Made by a program: the position numbers and the translations under genes. Below the pieces are notes generated by a model. It searched no databases and was not told where the DNA came from. It worked only from the letters and a program-made list of their open reading frames with translations. 36,761 nucleotides of DNA from Bacteroidaceae bacterium (GTDB taxonomy: Bacteria; Bacteroidota; Bacteroidia; Bacteroidales; Bacteroidaceae). Within the stretch, counting starts at the first letter, position 1; the number at the start of each line of letters is the position of its first letter. Shown here in pieces: positions 26,132 through 33,577 of this stretch. The stretch is from the NCBI GenBank assembly GCA_024682035.1, contig JAIKZS010000108.1, positions 1 to 36,761 on the forward strand. The letters are read 5' to 3'.

Positions 26132-27307
26132 ATGAAAAACTTTAGTTATTATGCTCCCACACAAGTGGTATTTGGAGCTGATGCAGAAAAAAAGATTCCC
26201 CAGCTTATTCAGCAATATGGTGGAACCAAAGTACTTATACATTATGGTGGTAAGAGCGCTGAGCGTTCAGGCCTGATAGCATCTATTGAACAAAGCCTTA
26301 CTGAGGCAGGTATTAAGCATTTGAAATTAGGTGGTGTGGTGCCCAATCCACGTCTTTCCAAAGCTCAGGAAGGCATAGATTTGTGCCGTCGTGAAGGTGT
26401 CGATTTCATTCTGGCTGTAGGCGGTGGCAGTGTAATCGACTCATCCAAGTGCATGGCCTTAGGTATCCCTTACGAAGGTGATGTGTGGGATTTCTATGCA
26501 GGAAAAGCTCAAGCCAAAGCTTGTTTGCCATTGGCTGCAGTACTTACCATCCCCGCTGCTGGAAGTGAAATGAGTGGTGGTAGTGTGATTACAAAAGACG
26601 ATGGTGACCTGAAATGGTCATACGACGACAACCTTTGTCGCTGTAAGTTTGCCATTATGAACCCCGTACGCACCTATACCTTGCCACCTTACCAAACAGC
26701 GTGTGGTGTTACCGATATCATGATGCATACCATGGAGCGTTACTTCTCGCAAGAAGAAATGGGCATTACTGACGCATTGGCTATTGCTCTGCTGAAGGCC
26801 GTCCGCCAATTCGGACCGATGGTACTTGAAAATCCTGAAGATTACTACCTCCGCAGTCAGATCATGTGGGCAGGCAGTTTGGCACATAACGACCTTACAG
26901 GATGTGGCACCATTGGCGATTGGGGCACACACAACATGGAGCATGAGCTCAGTGCTCTCTATGGTGTAGCTCACGGAGCCGGATTGGCAGCTTTGTGGTG
27001 TCATTGGGCCACCTATGTTTTCGATGCAGGTCCAGCCCGTTTTGCCCGCTTTGCCCGTGAGGTGCTCGATGTTGTAGAAGATGATGATACACAAGCTGCT
27101 TTAAAAGGTATTCAGGCTATGCGTAAGTTCTATCACAGCATTGGTATGCCTGCTAGCATTCCTGAACTCATTGGTCGTAAGGCTACTGACGACGAGTTGC
27201 AACTGATGGCAGAGAAATGCTCTCGAGGCCGTACCATTACTAATGGTAATTTCAAGAAGCTGGCCTACGACGATGTACTGAAGATTTACACAGCAGCCAA
27301 CGAATAA
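26132..27307 (+). CDS. Iron-containing alcohol dehydrogenase (YqhD/butanol dehydrogenase-like)
   Basis: This 391-residue group III metal-dependent dehydrogenase resembles YqhD and butanol dehydrogenases. The nucleotide-binding GGGSVIDSSK lies at about 92-101. The metal ligands are visible as the aspartate and histidine in GVTDIMMHTMERYF (about 193-206) and the two histidines in NMEHELSALYGVAHGAGL (about 265-282). The family reduces aldehydes with NADPH or oxidises alcohols; the natural substrate here is unknown. It follows pyrD in the same direction with a short gap and no obvious promoter, and it ends at a strong convergent terminator. Confidence 0.94.
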   Translation: MKNFSYYAPTQVVFGADAEKKIPQLIQQYGGTKVLIHYGGKSAERSGLIASIEQSLTEAGIKHLKLGGVVPNPRLSKAQEGIDLCRREGVDFILAVGGGSVIDSSKCMALGIPYEGDVWDFYAGKAQAKACLPLAAVLTIPAAGSEMSGGSVITKDDGDLKWSYDDNLCRCKFAIMNPVRTYTLPPYQTACGVTDIMMHTMERYFSQEEMGITDALAIALLKAVRQFGPMVLENPEDYYLRSQIMWAGSLAHNDLTGCGTIGDWGTHNMEHELSALYGVAHGAGLAALWCHWATYVFDAGPARFARFAREVLDVVEDDDTQAALKGIQAMRKFYHSIGMPASIPELIGRKATDDELQLMAEKCSRGRTITNGNFKKLAYDDVLKIYTAANE

Positions 27308-27327
27308 GAGTGGTAACATATCCAAAA

Positions 27328-27360
27328 AAAGAAGTGAAGACCCACCATCTTCACTTCTTT
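27328..27360. terminator. Bidirectional terminator between convergent genes
   Basis: AAAGAAGTGAAGA (27328-27340) pairs perfectly with TCTTCACTTCTTT (27348-27360), 13 pairs around a 7-nt loop. A rich sequence on the left and T-rich sequence on the right allow termination of both the dehydrogenase gene and the convergent GH13 gene. Confidence 0.92.
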
Positions 27361-27380
27361 CTTTATAAGTACTACATCTT

Positions 27381-29144
27381 TTATTTCTCGTCACATTGTT
27401 GACAACCCTCCAGTTTCACAATAATGGCACTACAAGCATCCAGTCCAATCACATCACCTTTGCCTTTAGGCAAAATCTTGTACGAGCCTTTGCCAGTAGC
27501 ATAAGCAATAGCAGAAGTTGATGCTCCTTGCGCATGAATTGTCGTTTTTACCTTTTTACCACTGGGGTTGATAGCAATTATATAATCTTCATAATCAGAA
27601 CTGCGTCGATAAACCATTGGGTAGGGCTGTTCCTTGTCGCCCACATAAACCCAAGAACCGTCATTGCCCAAAGCCTCAGAGCCAGCACGCAGTTTCAGTA
27701 AGCCCTTTACGAAATTCAACAAAGAATTTGGATCCTTTTCTTCTGCTTCTACCGTAATCTTACCATTTTCTGTGTTCACCGGCAAGTACAGTTTGTCGGG
27801 CGTAGCCGTAGAAAAGCCAGCCGTTTCTTCTCCCGTCCACTGCATGGGAGTTCTACAACCAGAGCGCGCATTGCTGCCTTCCTTACTTGGCAAACCAAAT
27901 TGTTGTTTCATGCCAATTTCATCACCATAATATATAAAAGGAGTGCCGGGTAAAGTAAGCAAAAAAGACATTGCCACTTTTAGATCTTGCGTGGTGCGAG
28001 GCTCCTGACTCATGCGTTCAGAGTCGTGGTTGCCCGTAGGCAACGATAAGTAGCCATAATTCTTTGTATGCTCATACGTCTGATTAAAAGCCTCGACAAA
28101 CGCCTTTACCTCACCTTGTCCGGCTCTATCGAAATAAGCCTTTGGCTGGGTCGCGCCACCAAAGTTTCTGTTAGCATTCAAGCGGAATAAGTTCATGCTG
28201 GCGCCAGGCGTGCCAGGGCGTCCCCCAATACGGTAGAAATCAATGTCGAAGCCAGCAGGTAACGATTGGTCTGGGTTAAACCACTCAGCAATCAAAGCTC
28301 TGTCGGCAAAGTTCTCATCACGCCATTTACGCATCTCTTGCCAAAGCTTGCTCACCTCTTTTTTATCAGGGTCGTTTTTCACCAACGACGAAGCCAAATC
28401 AACACGAAATCCGTCAACCCCTTTTGAGAACCAGAAGGTCATGATGTCCTTTAACTCTTGTCGCGTAGCTTGTGGACCAGCGGCTGTTACGGGTTGTTCC
28501 CAAGGATGATTAGGGTCTGGATTGGCATAGCCATAATTCAAGGCTGGCTGACTTTCATAGAAATTTTTCTCATAATATTTCGCTCTTGGAGCATTCGCCT
28601 CAACAAACCTTCCAATCGTACTTGCTGAAGGGTCGGGAGCCTCATATCGCTTTTTAATAAGTTCTTTCTCATCCTCTGAAATCTCATCCGTCCATATGTA
28701 GTAATCGCTGTATCTCAAATCCTTACCACTCTTAGATTGCAAGAACCACTCATTCTTGTCGCTTGTATGGCCAGCCACCAAATCCAAACACAGTTTCATG
28801 CCACGCTTATGCAATTCATCAGCCAGCACTACCAAATCGGTGTTGGTACCAAAACGCGGATCCACTTGGTAGAAGTCAATCACATCGTAACCACCATCTT
28901 GCCATCCCGACACATATATCGGATTGAGCCACAATGCAGTAATACCCAACGACTGCAGATAGTCCAGTCGAGAGGTTATACCTGGTAAATCGCCAATGCC
29001 ATTGCCATCACTATCCATATAACTCGATGGATAAATCTGGTAAAACACAGCCTTCTTCAGCCATTCAGGTCCTGCCTCAGCCCTCAAAGAAGCCGGTAGC
29101 AAACAAATGGCTGTCAACCCCCATAAAAAACTCTTTAACTTCAT
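27381..29144 (-). CDS. Secreted GH13 family alpha-glucan hydrolase (alpha-amylase/alpha-glucosidase-like)
   Basis: This 587-residue exported enzyme has a signal peptide ending near RAEA (20-24). The GH13 barrel starts at EWLKKAVFYQIYPSSYMD. The catalytic triad is visible: D249 in DGFRVDLAS, E287 in LIAEWF, and D374 in TGNHDSER. Conserved region I reads LDLVAGHTSD (residues 120-129), with glycine in place of the usual asparagine before H126. The C-terminal beta-sandwich starts after about residue 500. It probably acts in the periplasm on starch-derived oligosaccharides. The frame extends upstream into trmD, but the start at 29144 gives the signal peptide and is chosen. The gene lies 13 nt after trmD and probably shares its transcript. 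Confidence 0.92.
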   Translation of the reverse strand: MKLKSFLWGLTAICLLPASLRAEAGPEWLKKAVFYQIYPSSYMDSDGNGIGDLPGITSRLDYLQSLGITALWLNPIYVSGWQDGGYDVIDFYQVDPRFGTNTDLVVLADELHKRGMKLCLDLVAGHTSDKNEWFLQSKSGKDLRYSDYYIWTDEISEDEKELIKKRYEAPDPSASTIGRFVEANAPRAKYYEKNFYESQPALNYGYANPDPNHPWEQPVTAAGPQATRQELKDIMTFWFSKGVDGFRVDLASSLVKNDPDKKEVSKLWQEMRKWRDENFADRALIAEWFNPDQSLPAGFDIDFYRIGGRPGTPGASMNLFRLNANRNFGGATQPKAYFDRAGQGEVKAFVEAFNQTYEHTKNYGYLSLPTGNHDSERMSQEPRTTQDLKVAMSFLLTLPGTPFIYYGDEIGMKQQFGLPSKEGSNARSGCRTPMQWTGEETAGFSTATPDKLYLPVNTENGKITVEAEEKDPNSLLNFVKGLLKLRAGSEALGNDGSWVYVGDKEQPYPMVYRRSSDYEDYIIAINPSGKKVKTTIHAQGASTSAIAYATGKGSYKILPKGKGDVIGLDACSAIIVKLEGCQQCDEK

Positions 29145-29157
29145 GTTTACTATTATT

Positions 29158-29835
29158 TTATTTCTGCAAAAGGTCAGGTCGTAATCTTTTCGTGCGTTCC
29201 AACGATTGTTCCATTTCCCATTCCTTGATTTTTGCCTCGTTGCCCGACAACAATACTTCTGGCACTTTCCAACCATTGTAGTCAGAAGGACGTGTATAAA
29301 CAGGAGCTGCCAGCAAGTTATCTTGGAAAGAGTCGGAGAGGGCCGACTGCTCATCGCTTATTACTCCTGGAATAATTCGCACAATGGCATCTGCCATCAC
29401 AGCAGCAGCCAATTCACCTCCCGTCAGCACATAGTCGCCAATGCTCACTTCTTTCGTAATAAAATGCTCGCGAATACGGTAGTCAATGCCTTTGAAATGC
29501 CCACACAGAATAATAATGTTTTGCATGAGCGACAGCGAGTTAGCCATTGGTTGACAAAATTGTTCTCCATCGGGAGTAACGAATATCACCTCGTCATATT
29601 CACGTTCCGCTTTCAGTGCATTGATGCATCGTTCCACCGGCTCGATTTTCATTACCATTCCAGCAAAACCTCCGAATGGATAATCATCCACACGGCGATA
29701 TTTGTCCTGCGTATAATCGCGCAGATTATGTATATGAATCTCTGCTAGGCCCTTATCCTGTGCCCGTTTCAGTATCGAGCAATTAAAGAAGCCTTCAATC
29801 ATTTCTGGATAAACCGTAATAACGTCTATTCTCAT
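29158..29835 (-). CDS. trmD: tRNA (guanine-N1)-methyltransferase TrmD
   Basis: This 225-residue SPOUT methyltransferase makes m1G37 in tRNAs and prevents frameshifting. It starts [17 protein letters not shown]. Motifs include [13 protein letters not shown] (about 49-61), the knot [16 protein letters not shown] (about 108-123) and [25 protein letters not shown] (about 127-151), which binds S-adenosylmethionine. The C-terminal [25 protein letters not shown] is typical. The usual partners rimM, rpsP and rplS are not adjacent. A GH13 gene follows 13 nt downstream instead. Confidence 0.96.
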   Translation of the reverse strand: MRIDVITVYPEMIEGFFNCSILKRAQDKGLAEIHIHNLRDYTQDKYRRVDDYPFGGFAGMVMKIEPVERCINALKAEREYDEVIFVTPDGEQFCQPMANSLSLMQNIIILCGHFKGIDYRIREHFITKEVSIGDYVLTGGELAAAVMADAIVRIIPGVISDEQSALSDSFQDNLLAAPVYTRPSDYNGWKVPEVLLSGNEAKIKEWEMEQSLERTKRLRPDLLQK

Positions 29836-29981
29836 CCTCTCGTTCTGTTAGTTGCTGCGAAGTTACTAAAAAATCAATTAAATGAAGAATGATGAATGAA
29901 GAATTAGTGCACAATTTGCCTCAAGCAGGTGTGATGCAACCTGGAAGCAGAAAATAAGAAAAGAAATTGTTAAGGTTAATT

Positions 29982-30012
29982 ATTGTATTTTTGGAGAAAG
30001 GTATTATATTTG
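29982..30012 (+). promoter_or_regulatory. Putative promoter of the small membrane protein gene
   Basis: TATATTTG at 30005-30012 fits the -7 consensus, with ATTG at 29982-29985 at a 19-nt spacing. The predicted leader is about 100 nt. Confidence 0.55.
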
Positions 30013-30119
30013 TGAATTATTAATTAATTTAGTGGAATATAAGAGATAATTTTTAAAATAACATATCAACTTGCCAACTATTGCAGGTTAGCGAAATGAT
30101 ATAACTAATACTTAATAAT

Positions 30120-30683
30120 ATGGAAAAAAGATTCAAGCAGAGAACGAAAATTTTGGATATCGCAATATCATTTATATCCGTCGTTCTTTCCGTCGGCTCA
30201 TTAGTATATGGTGCTTTTTATTACGATTTGGATGATTTATCCATCTTAATTGAACTATCGTTAAATGTCCTCTACATACTCTGTTTGGTCTTGATTGGTC
30301 TGTATTTTTATAAAATACACATTACCACACACCAATTTTATTATTGGTGCTCCATATGTATAGGTATAGCCATATTTCTGCGAGACATCCTTTTCCCCGT
30401 CGAGATGGACTATTCTTTCCATCTGGTGCGCATAACCTTGGCTACCCTCATGTTATTAATGCTGACCTATTTCTATTCCCGCAAGGAATGGCGGACTTAC
30501 ACCAAGCGAAATTTGTGGTTTATTCTCTTGGTTGACGTACTTATCGCTGCTGTTTATCAAACCGAAGTCATTCTTTATCCCTCTAGTGAATTAACCGACT
30601 TTTACGTTACAGAAATATGGATACGTCCCACCATCACCTATTGTCTGGTAGCTTGTTACATGTCTGAACCAGAAGATGAATAA
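30120..30683 (+). CDS. Hypothetical integral membrane protein
   Basis: I do not recognise this 187-residue protein. It has about five to six predicted membrane segments: residues 13-34, 42-62, 75-92, 103-119 and 133-152, and possibly 164-182. Between them are short charged loops (YSRKEWRTYTKRN, MEKRFKQRTK at the start) and an acidic end (SEPEDE). There are no visible catalytic motifs. It has a putative promoter and a hairpin after its stop, so it looks like a single-gene unit. It may be an unstudied lineage-specific envelope protein. Confidence 0.75.
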   Translation: MEKRFKQRTKILDIAISFISVVLSVGSLVYGAFYYDLDDLSILIELSLNVLYILCLVLIGLYFYKIHITTHQFYYWCSICIGIAIFLRDILFPVEMDYSFHLVRITLATLMLLMLTYFYSRKEWRTYTKRNLWFILLVDVLIAAVYQTEVILYPSSELTDFYVTEIWIRPTITYCLVACYMSEPEDE

Positions 30684-30692
30684 TACATAACA

Positions 30693-30723
30693 GGCATCGT
30701 TCTTACACAAGAAAAACGATGCC
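30693..30723. terminator. Hairpin between convergent genes (probable terminator)
   Basis: GGCATCGTT (30693-30701) pairs perfectly with AACGATGCC (30715-30723) around a 13-nt loop. It lies between the convergent membrane-protein gene and STAS gene. There is no clear T run on either side, so termination is likely but not certain. Confidence 0.6.
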
Positions 30724-30759
30724 AGTTATACATAAGTCAGGACTTATTAAAGTCTTGTC

Positions 30760-31056
30760 TTATTTAATGTCAAACAACTTGTAAAAGCCTGTCAAAGTGA
30801 ATATTTTCTGAATTTCACCTTCTACGTGTGTCAGTACCAGCTTACCTCCCTTAGCTACGCTTTCCTTTCTCAGCAGCAGTAATCCACGAAGGCCCAGACT
30901 ACAGATGTAATCCAACTTTGAGCAGTCAATTTCTATACTTTTATCAGCATTTTCTAAAAGAGGTTTTAATTCTTTCATAAAATGTTCAGCTTCGGCTGTG
31001 TCAATCCAGCCCGTCAATGTTCCAATGTAGGAACCGTCTTTTTCAATAATATTCAT
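30760..31056 (-). CDS. STAS-domain anti-anti-sigma-factor-like protein (RsbV/SpoIIAA type)
   Basis: This 98-residue protein is a single STAS domain. The phosphorylation loop reads DYICSLGLRGLL (residues 49-60). By comparison with SpoIIAA, S53 is the likely site phosphorylated by an RsbW-like kinase. It would bind the partner kinase when unphosphorylated. It is the last gene of a three-gene operon, 4 nt after the SLC13 transporter gene and downstream of an RsbW-like ATPase. All the components for a partner-switch are therefore nearby, but no sigma factor is. It could regulate the transporter directly, as STAS domains do in SulP-type transporters. Confidence 0.92.
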   Translation of the reverse strand: MNIIEKDGSYIGTLTGWIDTAEAEHFMKELKPLLENADKSIEIDCSKLDYICSLGLRGLLLLRKESVAKGGKLVLTHVEGEIQKIFTLTGFYKLFDIK

Positions 31057-31060
31057 ATTG

Positions 31061-32863
31061 TTATTGTAATGGAGTTAACGGATAAATAAAATTCACAATC
31101 AAAATGTTGGCTGCCAGAATGATGAAGTTCATCAATACGCCAACACGCATAAAGTCGCTAAAGCGATAGCCACCAGGACCATACACCAACATGTGTGTAG
31201 GCGACCCAATAGGAGTAGCAAAACTACTGCTGATACTTACCATCAAAGCAATGAGGAAAGGGTAGGGTTCATACCCCAGTTGTTCGGAAGCTTGATACAT
31301 AATGGGGAAGAACATAGCACCAGCAGCCGTATTAGAGATGAACTCTGTAATAAAGGTACCCACCAGACAGATGGCCGTCATGACAACAATCGGATTGGTA
31401 CCGCACACATCAAGTATACCGAAAGCCATACGCTCTGCAATGCCCGTCTTCTGGATGGCTAATCCTAGTACTACAGAACCAGCAAACACCATCAGAATAT
31501 CCCAGTTGATGGCCTTCATTGCTTGATCAACACTACAGCATTTAAAAATTAGCATGGCCATGGCTGCCAGGAAAGCACACTGCAGCAATGGAATAATATT
31601 CATGGCTGAAAGCACCACCATGATCAGCATAATAGTCGAAGAAATCAGTGTTTTCTTACTTATATTAGGCAATTGTGGTGAATCGAAGAACTGTACCATC
31701 GACTTAAGACTATCCATGTTGATTTCCACATTTGGCGAGCTCTCGAACAACAGTGTATCACCAGCTTGCAACAACACCTCTCGTGGCGATTGGTCTATTC
31801 GTTCGCCACTGCGGGCTATGGCCACCAAGGTTAAATTATGGTCTTTTTCAAATGTCAGCTTGCTAAAAGTATTGTTAATCAAGCTACTGCCGAAACTAAC
31901 ATAAGCTGTGCGCAGCTTGCGGTCTTTGTCCAGCTCTTCCATTTTGAAAATATTATGGTCGGCATTCACAAAAGCATGACTCTTCTTCAGTTCCAGCAAT
32001 TCATCAATCTGTCCGGCAAACACCAGTCGGTCGCCACCCATCAGCATCTCATCATCTGGTACAGGCGATAAAATCTTATAATTGTCAAAGTGCTTAATTT
32101 CAATCAGCGAACCACCATTTACATTCGTCAGGCCCGCTTCCGCAATAGTTTGTCCGATATATTCACTGTCTGAAGGAACCAGCAGTTCAATGGTATAGTC
32201 GCTAGTTGCCTCAAAGGCCGATTCTGGAGCCTTCCTATTGGGCAGCAATTTACGCATAGCAATGATACTCAGCACTCCCACGAACAAACAGAACAAACCT
32301 GGAATAGTCGTAGCCAGCACATTCATAACATGGCCCGTCTTTTCTGCATAAAGACCAGATATAATCAAGTTAGGAGGCGTACCGATCAATGTACAAACGC
32401 CACCCATGCCTGATGCATAGCTTAAAGGAATCAATAGTTTTGATGGAGATACATTCAGCTTTTTCGCCCATATCTTGACGATGTTAACGAAGATTGCCAC
32501 CACTGTGGTGTTGCTTAGGAATGAGCTCAGCACAGCCACCGGCACCATCAATCTTACAACCGCCTTGCCATAACTGGAAGGCTGACCAAGTAAATGTTTT
32601 ACAATCCATTGCAGCAGGCCCGTATGCATTAATCCGGCTACCACCACAAACAACACGCCAATGACGATCACAGAGGTAGAGCTGAACCCCGAAAAGGCTT
32701 CTTTCGCATCCAGCACACCCGTTACGAATAAAACACCTATCGCGCCAAGGAATACAAAATCTGACCGTAGTTTGGTAAACAGCAGTACTGTAAACATCGA
32801 GAGCACTGTGATGATTGTAATCCAAGCGTAAATATTAAATCCCAAAAATAAAAATGAGTCCAT
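31061..32863 (-). CDS. SLC13/DASS-family anion transporter with two RCK_C (TrkA_C) domains
   Basis: This 600-residue inner membrane transporter has the duplicated SLC13-type fold. The first half has LSSFLSNTTVVAIFVNI (about 112-128) and the substrate loop GVCTLIGTPPNLIISG (about 155-170). The second half has TEFISNTAAGAMFFPIMY and SFATPIGSPTHMLVYGPGGYRF. The paired S-N-T motifs are the expected substrate/Na+ sites. Between the halves lie two soluble RCK_C/TrkA_C domains (about 205-290 and 300-385), a layout seen in sodium-sulfate or dicarboxylate symporter relatives. The substrate is unknown; sulfate, dicarboxylate or another small anion is likely. It lies between the RsbW-like and STAS genes with gaps of 8 and 4 nt, so it is part of the same regulatory unit. 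Confidence 0.93.
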   Translation of the reverse strand: MDSFLFLGFNIYAWITIITVLSMFTVLLFTKLRSDFVFLGAIGVLFVTGVLDAKEAFSGFSSTSVIVIGVLFVVVAGLMHTGLLQWIVKHLLGQPSSYGKAVVRLMVPVAVLSSFLSNTTVVAIFVNIVKIWAKKLNVSPSKLLIPLSYASGMGGVCTLIGTPPNLIISGLYAEKTGHVMNVLATTIPGLFCLFVGVLSIIAMRKLLPNRKAPESAFEATSDYTIELLVPSDSEYIGQTIAEAGLTNVNGGSLIEIKHFDNYKILSPVPDDEMLMGGDRLVFAGQIDELLELKKSHAFVNADHNIFKMEELDKDRKLRTAYVSFGSSLINNTFSKLTFEKDHNLTLVAIARSGERIDQSPREVLLQAGDTLLFESSPNVEINMDSLKSMVQFFDSPQLPNISKKTLISSTIMLIMVVLSAMNIIPLLQCAFLAAMAMLIFKCCSVDQAMKAINWDILMVFAGSVVLGLAIQKTGIAERMAFGILDVCGTNPIVVMTAICLVGTFITEFISNTAAGAMFFPIMYQASEQLGYEPYPFLIALMVSISSSFATPIGSPTHMLVYGPGGYRFSDFMRVGVLMNFIILAANILIVNFIYPLTPLQ

Positions 32864-32871
32864 ATATTTTA

Positions 32872-33381
32872 CTAAGTTTCAATAATTTTAGTTAGTCTTA
32901 GTATATTATAGCCATCGGCTGTACGCTCATACGAAATCGAGTCCATAATTGACTTCACAAGATGAATACCCAGTCCGCCCAACTTACGTTCACTCAGTGG
33001 AGCATCCAAGTCCGATACATTATATTGTGTGGGGTCAAAAGGCATTCCTTTGTCACTAATCTTAATCATTATAACCCCGTCAGCCTTATCAACAGCCAGT
33101 TCCAGAAGGCCATGCGTGCCCTTGGGGTAGGCATAGCTAACCACGTTGACCACCCATTCTTCTACAGCCAAGTTAAGCATTTTGAAAGTTTCATTGTCAA
33201 TGTTGAATCCTGTACATACCTCCTTAAAGAAGTCATGCATGCGTTTCACCTCACTCATTTCATTTTTCAGGATAATGTGTGGCAGGCCAGCAGAGCTTTT
33301 CCACTGTATATATAATGGAGCATACTTGTCATCAGAGGTATTCCGATTGTCAATCAACTGCGTTTTTTCTGAATTCTCCAT
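32872..33381 (-). CDS. RsbW-like anti-sigma-factor ATPase (HATPase_c_2)
   Basis: This 169-residue protein has the GHKL ATP-binding fold of serine kinases such as RsbW/SpoIIAB. The N box is LAVEEWVVNVVSYAYP with E75 and N79. The G1 motif is SDKGMPFDP (D110, G112), and the G2 motif is KLGGLGIHLVKSIMD (133-147). The first 30 residues are polar and not part of the domain. It would phosphorylate the STAS protein and bind its target when the STAS protein is phosphorylated. It is the first gene of the operon and runs opposite to the SpoIIE phosphatase; about 196 bp lie between the two start codons. No sigma factor is adjacent. Confidence 0.92.
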   Translation of the reverse strand: MENSEKTQLIDNRNTSDDKYAPLYIQWKSSAGLPHIILKNEMSEVKRMHDFFKEVCTGFNIDNETFKMLNLAVEEWVVNVVSYAYPKGTHGLLELAVDKADGVIMIKISDKGMPFDPTQYNVSDLDAPLSERKLGGLGIHLVKSIMDSISYERTADGYNILRLTKIIET

Positions 33382-33542
33382 GCAACTAATCTAGAAATTC
33401 AATTGTTATTGAGGGTGCTAATTTACAAGTTATTTTTTACATAAGCAACAAAAAACGATTGTCTATTTGTTACATAGCTATTGGAAATCGTAAAAAGTTA
33501 CTTTTTTTGTCAATCTGCCTATAATATATGAGTAAAATAATA

Positions 33543-33550
33543 TATCTTTG
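33543..33550 (+). promoter_or_regulatory. -7 element of the SpoIIE-type phosphatase gene
   Basis: TATCTTTG at 33543-33550 matches the consensus and lies 27 nt before the start codon. No TTTG is found at a normal -33 distance. Confidence 0.5.
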
Positions 33551-33577
33551 CAATATTGTCGAAAAAGAATAAGATGT

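Noticed and set aside
29145-29354. N-terminal extension of the GH13 gene (70 codons)
   Set aside because: It lies within trmD, looks like out-of-frame translation, and the internal start gives a proper signal peptide.
33548-33577. TTG start upstream of the SpoIIE-type phosphatase
   Set aside because: It overlaps the -7 element; the ATG at 33578 is more plausible.
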